Source: a virus. Taken from it: DNA of 29,817 bases. Below, piece after piece: positions 12,451 through 22,650 of the stretch. The notes under the pieces were generated by a model that was given only the letters and a program-made list of their open reading frames with translations, was not told where the DNA came from and made no database searches. Every line of letters starts with the position of its first letter. Position 1 is the first letter of the stretch. The position numbers were made by a program, and so were the translations under genes. The stretch is from the IMG/VR virus record IMGVR_UViG_3300032323_001273, positions 1-29,817 of that record, one strand, 5' to 3'.

Positions 12451-14114
12451 TAGAAGTAGGTGGTTACAACCACAATGCCAGGAGCACCGTTTCCGCCTGC
12501 GCCAGAGTTGCCGACATTATCTAGTCCTGCACCTCCTCCGCCGCCTCCGCCACCATAAAGACCACCGTTCCCACCGTTTCCAGCATTGCCTGTGACACTT
12601 GATCCACCACCTGCGCCAGCACTGCCAGCGGCAGCAAAGTTTGCGACAACATTAGGAGCGGTTCCTCCGTTGCCTCCTATAACTCCACCTGTTGCAGTTC
12701 CACCAGACAACCAAGAGCCAAGGGCAGTTCCACCATTGCCGCCAGCAAATCCAACTGTTGCGGATACTGGTAACCCACCTCCACTTCCGCCACCTGCTCC
12801 TGCTGTAGTGCTATTAACTCCGCCTACGCCAGCACCTCCTCCGCCCGTGCTTCCATTCCCGCCTTGAAACATTGCGCGAGCACTTGATGAAGCTCCTGCT
12901 GGACCAGTTGAATTGGTAGCGGCTCCCGCTCCGCCTCCTCCGGCTACTTGTATCCAAGTGCCAAACGAAGAGTTTCCCCCAGCGCCTCCAGTGTTACCGT
13001 TTGTGCTGTTCGTAGTCACAGATGCGCCGCCAATGCCTCCACTTCCAACGGTAACGGTTTCTGTTGCACCAAGTAGCGCGGCAGAAATGTTTCTCACCGA
13101 ATAAGACCCACCGCCGCCGCCCCCACCACCAGATGCCTGCGTTCCAACGCCACCTTTACGGCCAGACCCGCCACCGCCGCCGCCAGAAATTACAACAACA
13201 TCGACGGCAACTGCTCCAGCAGGCTTGGTCCAAGTGCCGCTTGACGTAAAAGTTTCGACCACAGTTTTTGCCGCTTTTGCAGCAAGCGCGTCAGTCAGCC
13301 CGCTGATTTTGCTCTGCGCAATAGCGGCAGCCGCGTCCACGTCAGCGTCCACCAGCAGGCTCGCAGGAGATTGCAGCACCCCAGCTACGTTCTTCCAAAG
13401 CCCAGTACCTGCGACAAGCCCCAGAGAGGTGTGGACGTGGCTAGGCGTGTTGCCGCCGAACTGCCCCGTCACGCTGTGGTTGTTGCCGGTTGCGTAGGCT
13501 TCGAGCGTCACAAAGATCCGATCCGTCACCAACATGGTCGTCTCCGGCACCAGCACGGTAAATCCCACAAGAGCGGCGGTTGTGCCGATGGTCACTTCTG
13601 CAGAGGTCGCAAGCAGCGTCGGTGCGTCTGTGCCGTTGTACTTAAAAACCTTGGCGCGCACGCTGTTGCTGTGGTTGTTGTTGGCCACCCCAAGCAACCA
13701 CACGTTAAAGTCCCACAGACCCGCCGGGATGTCAGTTGAGCCGGGGTCTTGCGGCGTGGACTCGGTAACAAAACCGGCAAATTGCGTCCACGTCTGCGAT
13801 GTTAACGTGCCACTGGCGGCAGTCGTCTGGCTCGCGTCTGCACTGCGCCCCAGTTGCTTCGGAGTCCCCGGAAGATTTGTCGTCGGCGCGTCTGCATTGG
13901 TGCCCTGGTTGAGGTAATACGTGAGCCCGTTAGCACCGCCGCCACCGCCACCAGAGGGCGTTGCAGGAGTCCAGGCCGTACCATTCCACACGAGCGTCTG
14001 CCCGTTGGTTGGTGCAGTTGCAGATACGGCAGAGCCTTTAAGTTTATCTACACTCGTTGAGTGCAGTCCGCCGGACACGTCGCCGGAAATGATTGGAGAG
14101 TTGAGGTCAGCCAT
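12450..14114 (-). CDS. Tail fibre/adhesin with glycine-rich C-terminal domain
   Basis: The 554-residue protein begins with a tail-fibre style N-terminus (SAVSATAPTNGQTLVWNGTAWTP type). A beta-rich middle follows (about 75-290). From about residue 290, ETFTSSGTWTKPAG leads into a roughly 250-residue glycine-rich domain with many Gly-Gly-Asn/Ser runs, ending IVVVTTYF. Such domains form polyglycine-II sandwiches in phage adhesins, with receptor-binding loops at the tips. It lies five bases after the methyltransferase gene and directly before the holin. It is probably a second receptor-binding protein beside the collagen-like fibre. Confidence 0.75.
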   Translation of the reverse strand: MADLNSPIISGDVSGGLHSTSVDKLKGSAVSATAPTNGQTLVWNGTAWTPATPSGGGGGGANGLTYYLNQGTNADAPTTNLPGTPKQLGRSADASQTTAASGTLTSQTWTQFAGFVTESTPQDPGSTDIPAGLWDFNVWLLGVANNNHSNSVRAKVFKYNGTDAPTLLATSAEVTIGTTAALVGFTVLVPETTMLVTDRIFVTLEAYATGNNHSVTGQFGGNTPSHVHTSLGLVAGTGLWKNVAGVLQSPASLLVDADVDAAAAIAQSKISGLTDALAAKAAKTVVETFTSSGTWTKPAGAVAVDVVVISGGGGGGSGRKGGVGTQASGGGGGGGGSYSVRNISAALLGATETVTVGSGGIGGASVTTNSTNGNTGGAGGNSSFGTWIQVAGGGGAGAATNSTGPAGASSSARAMFQGGNGSTGGGGAGVGGVNSTTAGAGGGSGGGLPVSATVGFAGGNGGTALGSWLSGGTATGGVIGGNGGTAPNVVANFAAAGSAGAGGGSSVTGNAGNGGNGGLYGGGGGGGGAGLDNVGNSGAGGNGAPGIVVVTTYF

Positions 14115-14119
14115 AAAGT

Positions 14120-14653
14120 TTAGAGCGTATTGTCAGCTAAGTAAGCAGCCAGCCGCACCGCTTGCGGCGTTTCTTCTGCGATAATCCGATCATAGCACGC
14201 AGCACCGTATTGCTTAAATACCACCGCGTTGTTCCGAAACCACCCCATGTGGTAGCCGGAAGCCATGAACGAAATGAGCTTTTCGGTTGCGTCTAAGTCC
14301 ACGACGTAATTCAGCAGAGCAAACTTCTCGATCCAGTAGCTTTTTGGCTGGCAGTTAATATGTCCATGCCCGCCTTGCCCAGGAACGGCAGCAGAAAACA
14401 GCACAGTCGGCGCCACAGATGTCAGCCTTTTAACAAGGTCGTCAGCTCGGTTTGCTTGCAGATGCTCTGCAACCTCAATGCACATTGCGAGGTCGTATTT
14501 GCCTGCGTATTTCTGAGCGAAAGCATCAGAAAACACATCCATCACGTCATAAGGACAGCGCGGATCAAGATCCACCCCGTCAGCATGCACTCCGGCTTCT
14601 CTGAGTGCCCGAACGTAGATGCCTGGGCCGCAGCCAACGTCTAGGATCTTCAT
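14120..14653 (-). CDS. Class I SAM-dependent methyltransferase, next to a glycosyltransferase
   Basis: The 177-residue protein begins directly with motif I, ILDVGCGPGIYVRAL (residues 3-17). An acidic adenosine-binding end (GVDLDP) and DLAMCIEVAEHL follow, as in small-molecule or sugar methyltransferases. It lacks DNA methylase motif IV (no NPPY/CPPY). The start overlaps the glycosyltransferase stop as ATGA, so the two should be translated together. The likely role, from context only, is O-methylation of a sugar added to the fibre. A host-envelope sugar is an alternative target. Confidence 0.75.
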   Translation of the reverse strand: MKILDVGCGPGIYVRALREAGVHADGVDLDPRCPYDVMDVFSDAFAQKYAGKYDLAMCIEVAEHLQANRADDLVKRLTSVAPTVLFSAAVPGQGGHGHINCQPKSYWIEKFALLNYVVDLDATEKLISFMASGYHMGWFRNNAVVFKQYGAACYDRIIAEETPQAVRLAAYLADNTL

Positions 14654-15798
14654 TTGTATAGCGCCCCGTAGTTGAGCCCTAGGCCAGTGACTAGCGGCCT
14701 GTTGTGATCCTCGTACCAGCCGTTGTCATCCCAGATGTCTTTAAAGTCGGCAAATGCCCGCTCAAACTTTGGACGCACTGCCGCGAGGCTAAAGTTTTCC
14801 ATCGCAAAATTGACCATCCGAGATCTGTCGATGCTGTCGATGTTGCGTATGGCTCGCAGGATGTCGCCCATCGTGTTGCACCTAAATCCGTTGGTGCCGT
14901 CCACGATATATTCAGTCATCGCGCCAAAGTCAGTCGTGATCGGAACGCATCCGCTCATCATCATCTCCACCGCTGTGCCGCCAAACGGTTCCCAATAGGT
15001 GGAAAGCAGGAAGCCAAACTTGGCGCGTGCCATCAGTTCTTTGCGCGTGTCAATATCAGCGTACCCAATAAAGTCAACATGGTCAGGCCATTCACTCAGC
15101 CCAATGCCATCAGGCCCGCCCTGCCCGGCCACCTTGAGCCGGATGCCAGCACGCTTGCATGCGTCAATCGCTATGTCCAAGCCCTTGTTTGTGCCTAGTC
15201 GCCCGATAAACAGCGCGTAGTCTTCCCGCTTTTGCGTCGCATCAAAGTCTCGCGGGTCAAAGTAGTTTGGAACAACTCGATGATACCAGTGCGGCGAGCA
15301 GTGCGAAACGCCTCCAGTTCCAGCGTAGGCGCCTTTGAGCGGGTAAGACTCATAGCAGCGGAACTGTGCAAATGCCCAGCCTGAGCCAATGCCAGGCTCA
15401 ACCACGATTAGATCGCCAGCAGCGTTTGCAATGTCACATGCGCCTTTTGTGCCGCCCCAGAATGCCAGCACCAAATCCCCGCGTTTCTTGCGCTTTAGAA
15501 TCTCAGCCCCGGCATTTGTGTTAAAAGTCTGATGCGCGAAATCGTCGGACGCGTGCCGAAACTGATTTCGGCGCCAGTCATAGTTTCCGTAGGTTTTCTC
15601 CAGCACCTCGTTTGAGGTCACGTCAACGTGTTCGTGCGCCGATGTCTTGGAATCTGGATGCCCGTAGTGGATCACACGATACTCGCTGGAGTCCTTGAAC
15701 ATCTCGCAGAACTTGAGCACCTTTTGCGTGAAAGCACACGCCGAGTAATCGGGATGCGTCACTGTGTGTGGAACTGCAAGTGCGTGGATGGTCGTCAT
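14650..15798 (-). CDS. GT4-type glycosyltransferase
   Basis: The 382-residue protein has the GT-B C-terminal signature: FIGRLGTNKGLDIAIDA near residue 197 and an EX7E motif in YWEPFGGTAVEMMMSG (Glu270 and Glu278), then GCVPITTDFGAMTEYI. Such enzymes move a sugar from a nucleotide sugar to an acceptor and are retaining. There are no membrane segments. The ATG directly abuts the TAA of the collagen-like fibre gene (TAAATG), and the end overlaps the methyltransferase. The simplest reading is that it glycosylates the fibre encoded just upstream. Modification of host or phage DNA glycans is possible but less supported. Confidence 0.85.
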   Translation of the reverse strand: MTTIHALAVPHTVTHPDYSACAFTQKVLKFCEMFKDSSEYRVIHYGHPDSKTSAHEHVDVTSNEVLEKTYGNYDWRRNQFRHASDDFAHQTFNTNAGAEILKRKKRGDLVLAFWGGTKGACDIANAAGDLIVVEPGIGSGWAFAQFRCYESYPLKGAYAGTGGVSHCSPHWYHRVVPNYFDPRDFDATQKREDYALFIGRLGTNKGLDIAIDACKRAGIRLKVAGQGGPDGIGLSEWPDHVDFIGYADIDTRKELMARAKFGFLLSTYWEPFGGTAVEMMMSGCVPITTDFGAMTEYIVDGTNGFRCNTMGDILRAIRNIDSIDRSRMVNFAMENFSLAAVRPKFERAFADFKDIWDDNGWYEDHNRPLVTGLGLNYGALYK

Positions 15799-17523
<1,725 letters not shown>

Positions 17524-17525
17524 GG

Positions 17526-17846
17526 TCAGGAAATAGTTGTACGCGCCTCAATGATGCGAAAGTCTTTGCCGTCTGGTCGCTGCATGTTCACGGTGAGCAT
17601 GGCGCCAAATTGTACCGCGAGTGCGGATGTCTGAGCATTGGTCAGCGAAAGAGTAACCACGTCAGCATAAGGACGCTCAACGCTAGGAGTGGTCAGCGAT
17701 GCCCCGGAAGCGGTTTTTAGAGTCGGCGTCACCGTCCAGTCCGTCAGGTCAGCATAAGGGCTGCACGGGCCATCCTGTTGCAGCATGAACGAGAAGTCCC
17801 AGTCTGCGCCGCGCTGGATTGTGGAGGATGTCTGGACGGCGACCAT
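17526..17846 (-). CDS. Small beta-rich tail protein, function unknown
   Basis: The 106-residue protein has alternating strands ([33 protein letters not shown]) and looks like a small Ig-like or baseplate-fibre-adaptor fold, as in N-terminal domains of baseplate upper proteins. Its ATG overlaps the upstream TAA (TAATG), and it lies two bases before the collagen-like fibre gene. It may anchor the fibre to the tail tip. That role is inferred from position. Confidence 0.65.
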   Translation of the reverse strand: MVAVQTSSTIQRGADWDFSFMLQQDGPCSPYADLTDWTVTPTLKTASGASLTTPSVERPYADVVTLSLTNAQTSALAVQFGAMLTVNMQRPDGKDFRIIEARTTIS

Positions 17847-18079
17847 TATATCTGATGGCCTTGGGGCAAGTAATTAACGGCACTGTCACAGCACCCGCTG
17901 ACAGGCTGCGCACCGTCAGGCCAAGCCCTGGCCTGCACCTCTTCGTCTCGCGTTGCAAGGCGTTTCAAAGGGCAATCTGGCGCCTCCATGAAGATATGAA
18001 ACCGCATTCTGCACTCAGCAGTGCGTTCGCACCTTGCACAGATTTGAAGCCTTTTGTCAACAATCCAGCGTGGAATCAT
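17846..18079 (-). CDS. Small Cys-rich zinc-binding candidate in the tail operon
   Basis: The 77-residue protein has Cys14, Cys17, Cys23 and Cys36 (ICARCERTAEC then APDCPLKR), a spacing suited to a zinc knuckle, plus a Cys63-Cys64 pair. It is linked on both sides by start-stop overlaps (ATGA with the upstream tail gene, TAATG with the next). Short Cys-Cys-Cys-CP proteins at this place are common in phage tail operons, but no function is known to me. Confidence 0.65.
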   Translation of the reverse strand: MIPRWIVDKRLQICARCERTAECRMRFHIFMEAPDCPLKRLATRDEEVQARAWPDGAQPVSGCCDSAVNYLPQGHQI

Positions 18080-19398
18080 GACTGCGTCACGCTCATTGAA
18101 AGGCTGATTGTGATTTCGTTTTTTAACACAACTCCATCTGAGTTTGTGATTTCGTTCACGATTTTTGTCACATTTCCATCCTCACAACAGTCAATGTAGA
18201 CTTCTATCGAAACAGGAGGATCTGATTGTGGAGATGGAAACAAAGAGCCATTTCTGCCAATCATCATCACTTGGTTTCGCTGCTTCATCCAATCTATGTT
18301 CCGTTGATGGAATCCACTAAAAACGTCTGCAAAATTAAAAATTGGAGCTATTGCGCCAAAGGGTTGGATGTAGTTTTCAGCATCTCCACTGTAAGCCCAC
18401 CTAAAAACTAGATCTACGCTGTACGGTTGAGGTGGCGGATCTCCGGGAACGCTTTTGGGCGTGAACGTGATAACCACTGGCTGGCTGTCGTCGATGCGTT
18501 GATTTGTGAACCAAAACGGTTTGTAAAAATGCGTGTCGTGAAGACATCCTGCATATTTCCCTGGTGACTTGTAGGGCACTGACAAAAACCGATACTCAGG
18601 AGGCTGTGGTTGCCCATTGTTGTCAGGAGGCTGGTATTTGTATGGAGCGGGAAGTCCTCCAACCCACGAGTAACCATTGAACATCCACCCAACTTTATTC
18701 TGAGCGTAGCGTTGGTAAAAGGGTTCCGTTGGATCTTCAAAGTCGTAATCTTTAGTCGGAATTATAACCGTGCCAGGCTTTGCCAACTCCCCGTTAATCA
18801 TTCCGTTTTCTTCAACGTAGGGAACGGTATTGGGGTCCCAGAAAAAAGTCCGATCTGGCTTGGGTTGCCTGTCTGGAAATGGAAGCACGTTCCACTTTCT
18901 GCCTGTTTGTGTAGGCGTGCTGTAAATCCAGTCGCCGGGATAAACTTTTGCGATGCCGTCAATTGCAGGAGAAATCTCTATGACATCGTCTGCTGTTTTG
19001 TCTTCGGCCACATTGACGATGTAGTAGCCTTTTTCTGACAAAGCACCGTCAATAAGTCCTCCAGAACTCAAAACTGGATCGGTGTTCACAGTCCAAGAGC
19101 CAAGCTGTCGTCCAATAACCGATTCTGCACTTACCGAGTACGGAAGAAGGCCTGGGTCAATGTAACCAGATTGCCCTCCGTTGCTTGCTGGAGCACCAAA
19201 AGATGTCCAAATTAAAGCTGGATCAAGTGGTTTGCAAGTAAACGCGGGACGGGTTGAAGATCCTCCTATTGCAGATACAGTTCCTCCTAAAACCCAATCA
19301 ATTTCGTCACTAGTTCCAAATGGATCAAATTGCCCTTCGCCAGAAATATTGATGGTGATGTTTGACTGCGCCCTATAATTAAAATCCCAAGTAGACAT
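18076..19398 (-). CDS. Large tail-tip/minor tail protein, function unknown
   Basis: The 440-residue protein starts MSTWDFNYRAQSNITINISG. It has aromatic- and Pro-rich loops throughout (PFYQRYAQNKVGWMFNGYSW, EYRFLSVPYKSPGKYAGCLH), the composition of beta-rich virion proteins. The last 60 residues are regular beta strands (VSIEVYIDCCEDGNVTKIVN). Sequence is AT-richer than the early region, as for its two upstream neighbours. It lies four bases after the previous gene. No family was recognised; position places it between tape measure and fibre. Confidence 0.7.
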   Translation of the reverse strand: MSTWDFNYRAQSNITINISGEGQFDPFGTSDEIDWVLGGTVSAIGGSSTRPAFTCKPLDPALIWTSFGAPASNGGQSGYIDPGLLPYSVSAESVIGRQLGSWTVNTDPVLSSGGLIDGALSEKGYYIVNVAEDKTADDVIEISPAIDGIAKVYPGDWIYSTPTQTGRKWNVLPFPDRQPKPDRTFFWDPNTVPYVEENGMINGELAKPGTVIIPTKDYDFEDPTEPFYQRYAQNKVGWMFNGYSWVGGLPAPYKYQPPDNNGQPQPPEYRFLSVPYKSPGKYAGCLHDTHFYKPFWFTNQRIDDSQPVVITFTPKSVPGDPPPQPYSVDLVFRWAYSGDAENYIQPFGAIAPIFNFADVFSGFHQRNIDWMKQRNQVMMIGRNGSLFPSPQSDPPVSIEVYIDCCEDGNVTKIVNEITNSDGVVLKNEITISLSMSVTQS

Positions 19399-19402
19399 CT
19401 TT

Positions 19403-19957
19403 TTAGCTGCTCGGAGCTAGCGAGCACGGATTCGGGTAAGGCTGCTGGCAAATGTTTTGGAGGCTGGAAATAACAGGACTTTGTCCTGTGCTATCAACAA
19501 TCACAACGGCAATGAGATTGTATTGAATCGCATCCGTGTTGCTTTTTATTTCAGTTTCCACTGAAAACTCAACTCCAGTAACCTGCAAACTGTCTGTGTT
19601 AAATGTAATCTTGCTGTAAATATAACAGCTATCAGTTACGGTCAGTTTTAAAGGAGGGTCATTATCCGGAATCATGCCAGATGGCAGCATTTGGTAGATA
19701 AGTCCCCATGCAATCTGCACCTTTAGAGTGTTGTCAGTGCTGGCATCACTGCACTGAAATGGACAAGGAATACTAGATCCAGATGAACCTCCAGATGAAC
19801 CAACAGGGCCAGAAAGAATGTTAATTGATGTCCCGCCAATTGACCTCTGAAACGTTCCCCCGACAATGCTGGTAATTTGAGCAGATTTGACCATGTCAAC
19901 CAGCTCGTTAAATGCACTGGGTGAGATTGGTTGCCCGCGTTGTTGATACGGAATCAT
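19403..19957 (-). CDS. Tail protein with Gly/Ser linker, function unknown
   Basis: The 184-residue protein has a short helix-forming N-terminus (SPSAFNELVDMVKSAQI), a Gly/Ser-rich hinge (about 50-67, SGPVGSSGGSSGSS) and a beta-rich C-terminal domain with several cysteines (CPFQCSD, CYIY, CQQPYPNPC) that could form disulfides or bind metal. A hinge linking an attachment helix to a beta domain suits a virion component. Its ATG abuts the upstream stop. No family was recognised. Confidence 0.65.
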   Translation of the reverse strand: MIPYQQRGQPISPSAFNELVDMVKSAQITSIVGGTFQRSIGGTSINILSGPVGSSGGSSGSSIPCPFQCSDASTDNTLKVQIAWGLIYQMLPSGMIPDNDPPLKLTVTDSCYIYSKITFNTDSLQVTGVEFSVETEIKSNTDAIQYNLIAVVIVDSTGQSPVISSLQNICQQPYPNPCSLAPSS

Positions 19958-20635
19958 TTAGTAAAGCTGCACGTTCCAAGCAGTGCCTGCCGGGCTAGAT
20001 TGATATTCATAAGTTGTCCTGAAGCGATCTCCTTCTTGTTGAGATCGAATGCCTGACAAAATAAAAGTTGATCCAGCAGGTTCCTGAAAGCCTGGTGGCA
20101 AATCTGGAGTTTCAATTTTTCCAAGGCCAGAACAATTTGGAGCGCCAACTTCCAGAATTGTCATCCTTGCTGTAACTCTTCCAACGTAATAGCTTTCCTG
20201 CCCAGCTTTGATAAATGTGTAAAAAACAACAAAGCTTGCATCGTCTTCCGCTGCTGGCTGCCAAAAGTTTGATGGATTTTCAGTTGAGGCTCCAGTTCCT
20301 TTTCCTGCCAAATACGGGTCAGTTGGGTTTTTTTTGTAAACTGCCCATTGTTCCTTGATGTTTTCAGGGATCTCAAAATTGCCACCAGCATTGAAAACCG
20401 GATGTGTTTCAAGTGGTTCAGTTCCAAGAGATCCGTCAAAAGACCATTGCGGGTCGCCTTGCTCGATCAAAAACTCTTCAACCAAAGTGTAGACCCCATC
20501 CACCTGATCTTCTCGGTAGCTTCTTGCATTTGAGTTTTTTGCAATTTCGCCAGACAAGCTTTGCTGCGTGATGGTTTCCATCACACACCGATCAATCCCC
20601 ATGGATTTTTCAATCCTAACTTCAGTAGCTGCCAT
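19958..20635 (-). CDS. Tail protein downstream of tape measure, function unknown
   Basis: The 225-residue protein begins MAATEVRIEKSMGIDRCVME and is beta-rich in the C-terminal half (VGRVTARMTILEVGAPNCSG, GSTFILSGIRSQQEGDRFRT). It occupies the place of a distal-tail or tail-hub gene. It has one of the few plausible Shine-Dalgarno sites in the window (AGGAG about nine bases before the ATG), suggesting stronger independent translation. No family was recognised. Confidence 0.65.
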   Translation of the reverse strand: MAATEVRIEKSMGIDRCVMETITQQSLSGEIAKNSNARSYREDQVDGVYTLVEEFLIEQGDPQWSFDGSLGTEPLETHPVFNAGGNFEIPENIKEQWAVYKKNPTDPYLAGKGTGASTENPSNFWQPAAEDDASFVVFYTFIKAGQESYYVGRVTARMTILEVGAPNCSGLGKIETPDLPPGFQEPAGSTFILSGIRSQQEGDRFRTTYEYQSSPAGTAWNVQLY

Positions 20636-20636
20636 A

Positions 20637-21875
20637 TTAAATAACTCCTAATTGTGGGATAACATTCCCAATGTATGGGCTTTTAGGCTCCATTGCAGTT
20701 TTCAAAAATGCGTCAATTGAGTTTGCTATCCGTTGTTGCATTGCTAATTGTTCGCGTTGAACGTTAATTGAAGCATCTCCACCCCATACTGATCCGCCAA
20801 GTGCTCCAGTTTTTGCGGCATTCGTCGCAATAAACGGGTCCATTGCATTGCTGAAAGATTTTTTGAGGTAATCGGCTCCAGTAGGTGATGCCCCCGGCGT
20901 TGGATTGTTTTTGCGCGCTTCTTCACTCGCCTTCTCAATCTCATCCATGCCTCGGGTAATGTAAGTGTCCTGAGTTTCTGGCGCGCCTTTTTGGTAGCCA
21001 CTTGGGCCACGGTCGCCACCGAGTAACTTTCCAAGCAGCATAGCAGGTGCAAACAATATCTCTGCGGCCTTGCTAAAAGCGTTCACAACCATGTCGGCAA
21101 TACTCTTCATGAAAATGGCTATCTGTTTAACAAACAGAAAAGTCATATTGACTTCTTTTCCAAGCTCTGCGCCAATTTTACTAAAATCCAGCGTTGAGCT
21201 TTTTTCCAAAAGATTCATCAGCGGCGGCACAATTTCAGATGCCATGCCGACAAAAAAGCCACGAATTTTATTCCCAGTAAGTCCAAGAATGTCGCTGGCT
21301 TTTCCAAAGACTCCTGCATTTTCAAGAAGCAAAGCAGCTTGATTGCCTAAAGCTTTTCGCACTTCATCCATCCCGCCCGCAGCAAAAACGGAAAGCAGTT
21401 TTGAACCACTCTTTCCAAAGATCTCCATCGCCATTGCAGAGCGTTGTGCCGGGTTTTGGATTTTTGTGATTGCCTTTCCGATTTTCATCAACTGCTCATC
21501 AGCGTTGAGTCCTTGAATGTCAGCAATTGAGACGCCCATCATTGCAAACTTCATCGCGGCATCCTGGCTTCCAGATGCGGCATCGGCAATAAGTCGCTGC
21601 ATTTTGGCAAGCACTGGCTGAACCTGCTCGGCCTTCATCCCGTTAAGGTCAAAAGCCATTTGCAACTCCATGAGCTTGTCAATGGCAACCCCGGTTTGCG
21701 CGTTAAGGTCCACTAAGTCATCGCCCAACTGGATGGCATCGTAAAAGCCTTTAGCGGCCACTGTAAGCGCACCAAAAATTGACGCGCCACCTCCCAGCAT
21801 GCGCATGGAAGACATTGCGCCTTGAATGCCGCTTTGAAAGTTATTCCAGTCAAGTCCGAGTGAAGCAAAGATCAT
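20637..21875 (-). CDS. Tail tape measure protein (short)
   Basis: The 412-residue protein carries tape-measure features: a helical N-terminus, the segment NPAQRSAMAMEIFGKSGSKL near residues 141-160 (typical of phage tape measures), and hydrophobic helices at about 243-285 (VNMTFLFVKQIAIFMKSIAD and APAMLLGKLLGG). It sets tail length and later passes into the cell envelope. At about 0.15 nm per residue the tail would be near 60 nm, short for a siphovirus. It follows the chaperone genes, the standard place, with one gene between them. Confidence 0.85.
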   Translation of the reverse strand: MIFASLGLDWNNFQSGIQGAMSSMRMLGGGASIFGALTVAAKGFYDAIQLGDDLVDLNAQTGVAIDKLMELQMAFDLNGMKAEQVQPVLAKMQRLIADAASGSQDAAMKFAMMGVSIADIQGLNADEQLMKIGKAITKIQNPAQRSAMAMEIFGKSGSKLLSVFAAGGMDEVRKALGNQAALLLENAGVFGKASDILGLTGNKIRGFFVGMASEIVPPLMNLLEKSSTLDFSKIGAELGKEVNMTFLFVKQIAIFMKSIADMVVNAFSKAAEILFAPAMLLGKLLGGDRGPSGYQKGAPETQDTYITRGMDEIEKASEEARKNNPTPGASPTGADYLKKSFSNAMDPFIATNAAKTGALGGSVWGGDASINVQREQLAMQQRIANSIDAFLKTAMEPKSPYIGNVIPQLGVI

Positions 21876-21876
21876 A

Positions 21877-22650
21877 TCAGCGGATGCGTTCGCGGTTGAT
21901 GTTGGCAGCAGTGCGGCGCGCCATTGCGTTTGCCTGCTGAGTTAATGCCGTGGCAAGTTTGCCTTGGATTCTTGCAGAATCGTTGTGCTGAGTTGCGTTG
22001 GTCACCAAAAACTTTAACTCAGTCAAAGTGTCTCGAATTGTTACCGAGCCTCCAACCTTTCCACCATGCCGAGTGATCCATTGCGGAATGCCACGCACTC
22101 CGAACCTGTTGGCGCCAACAAGCCACCCAGAGGCGGTGAGTCCTTGTTCTTTCAGCAACACCTTTTCGACATAAGCAATGTTTGTCGTCCAAGTTGGAAG
22201 CCTTGGCCTGCCCATGATTCGCCGGTTCCGATCACGTTGTGATTTGTACCAAGCAAGCGCGGCCTCTGGAGTTCTGTCTAGTGCTTCTTGTGTTGCTCGC
22301 GATCCAAAGTTTTGCCGAATAATTGCCCAGCCTCCAGGGCGGCGGGCTGTTTGCTTGAATGCAGAAGGAATCGGCTGAAAAGCTCGGTAAATGTCTTTGC
22401 GAATTGCCTTCTGCCCTTGTCGTTTTCCTTTGGCATAATCCACGCGGATGTTTCTTCCTGTGGTCACGGATGATTTACGCCCGCCCATTGGCGGAGTTAC
22501 TCCAAAGACAAAACGCAACACGCCTTTAAAGTTCTCGGTGACTTCATGCCGAATACCTCGGCGCGAGTTAGCAACCACTCGTTGCAGTTCAGACGTAAAA
22601 CGAGCCTGCGCCGCGTTAAAATCCCATGTGATCGTATCACTCATCGTCAT
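21877..22650 (-). CDS. Basic tail-assembly protein, function unknown
   Basis: The 257-residue, strongly basic protein starts MTMSDTITWDFNAAQARFTS; an alternative ATG lies two codons downstream. It has Arg-rich stretches (RRPGGWAIIRQNFGSR, YKSQRDRNRRIMGRPRLP) and a beta-rich C-terminal part. The start overlaps the end of the frameshifted chaperone frame by 14 bases, and the stop is one base before the tape measure ATG. Lying between chaperone and tape measure, it may be a tail-completion or minor tail protein. This is inferred from position only. Confidence 0.6.
   Translation of the reverse strand: MTMSDTITWDFNAAQARFTSELQRVVANSRRGIRHEVTENFKGVLRFVFGVTPPMGGRKSSVTTGRNIRVDYAKGKRQGQKAIRKDIYRAFQPIPSAFKQTARRPGGWAIIRQNFGSRATQEALDRTPEAALAWYKSQRDRNRRIMGRPRLPTWTTNIAYVEKVLLKEQGLTASGWLVGANRFGVRGIPQWITRHGGKVGGSVTIRDTLTELKFLVTNATQHNDSARIQGKLATALTQQANAMARRTAANINRERIR

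Noticed and set aside
12586-13497. Plus-strand Pro-rich frames opposite the glycine-rich adhesin
   Set aside because: Reverse reading of Gly codons gives Pro-rich frames. The minus-strand gene accounts for the region.
18030-18060. TTGACA match on the minus strand near 18057 as a promoter
   Set aside because: It is inside a coding gene, and no -10 box is seen at a suitable distance.
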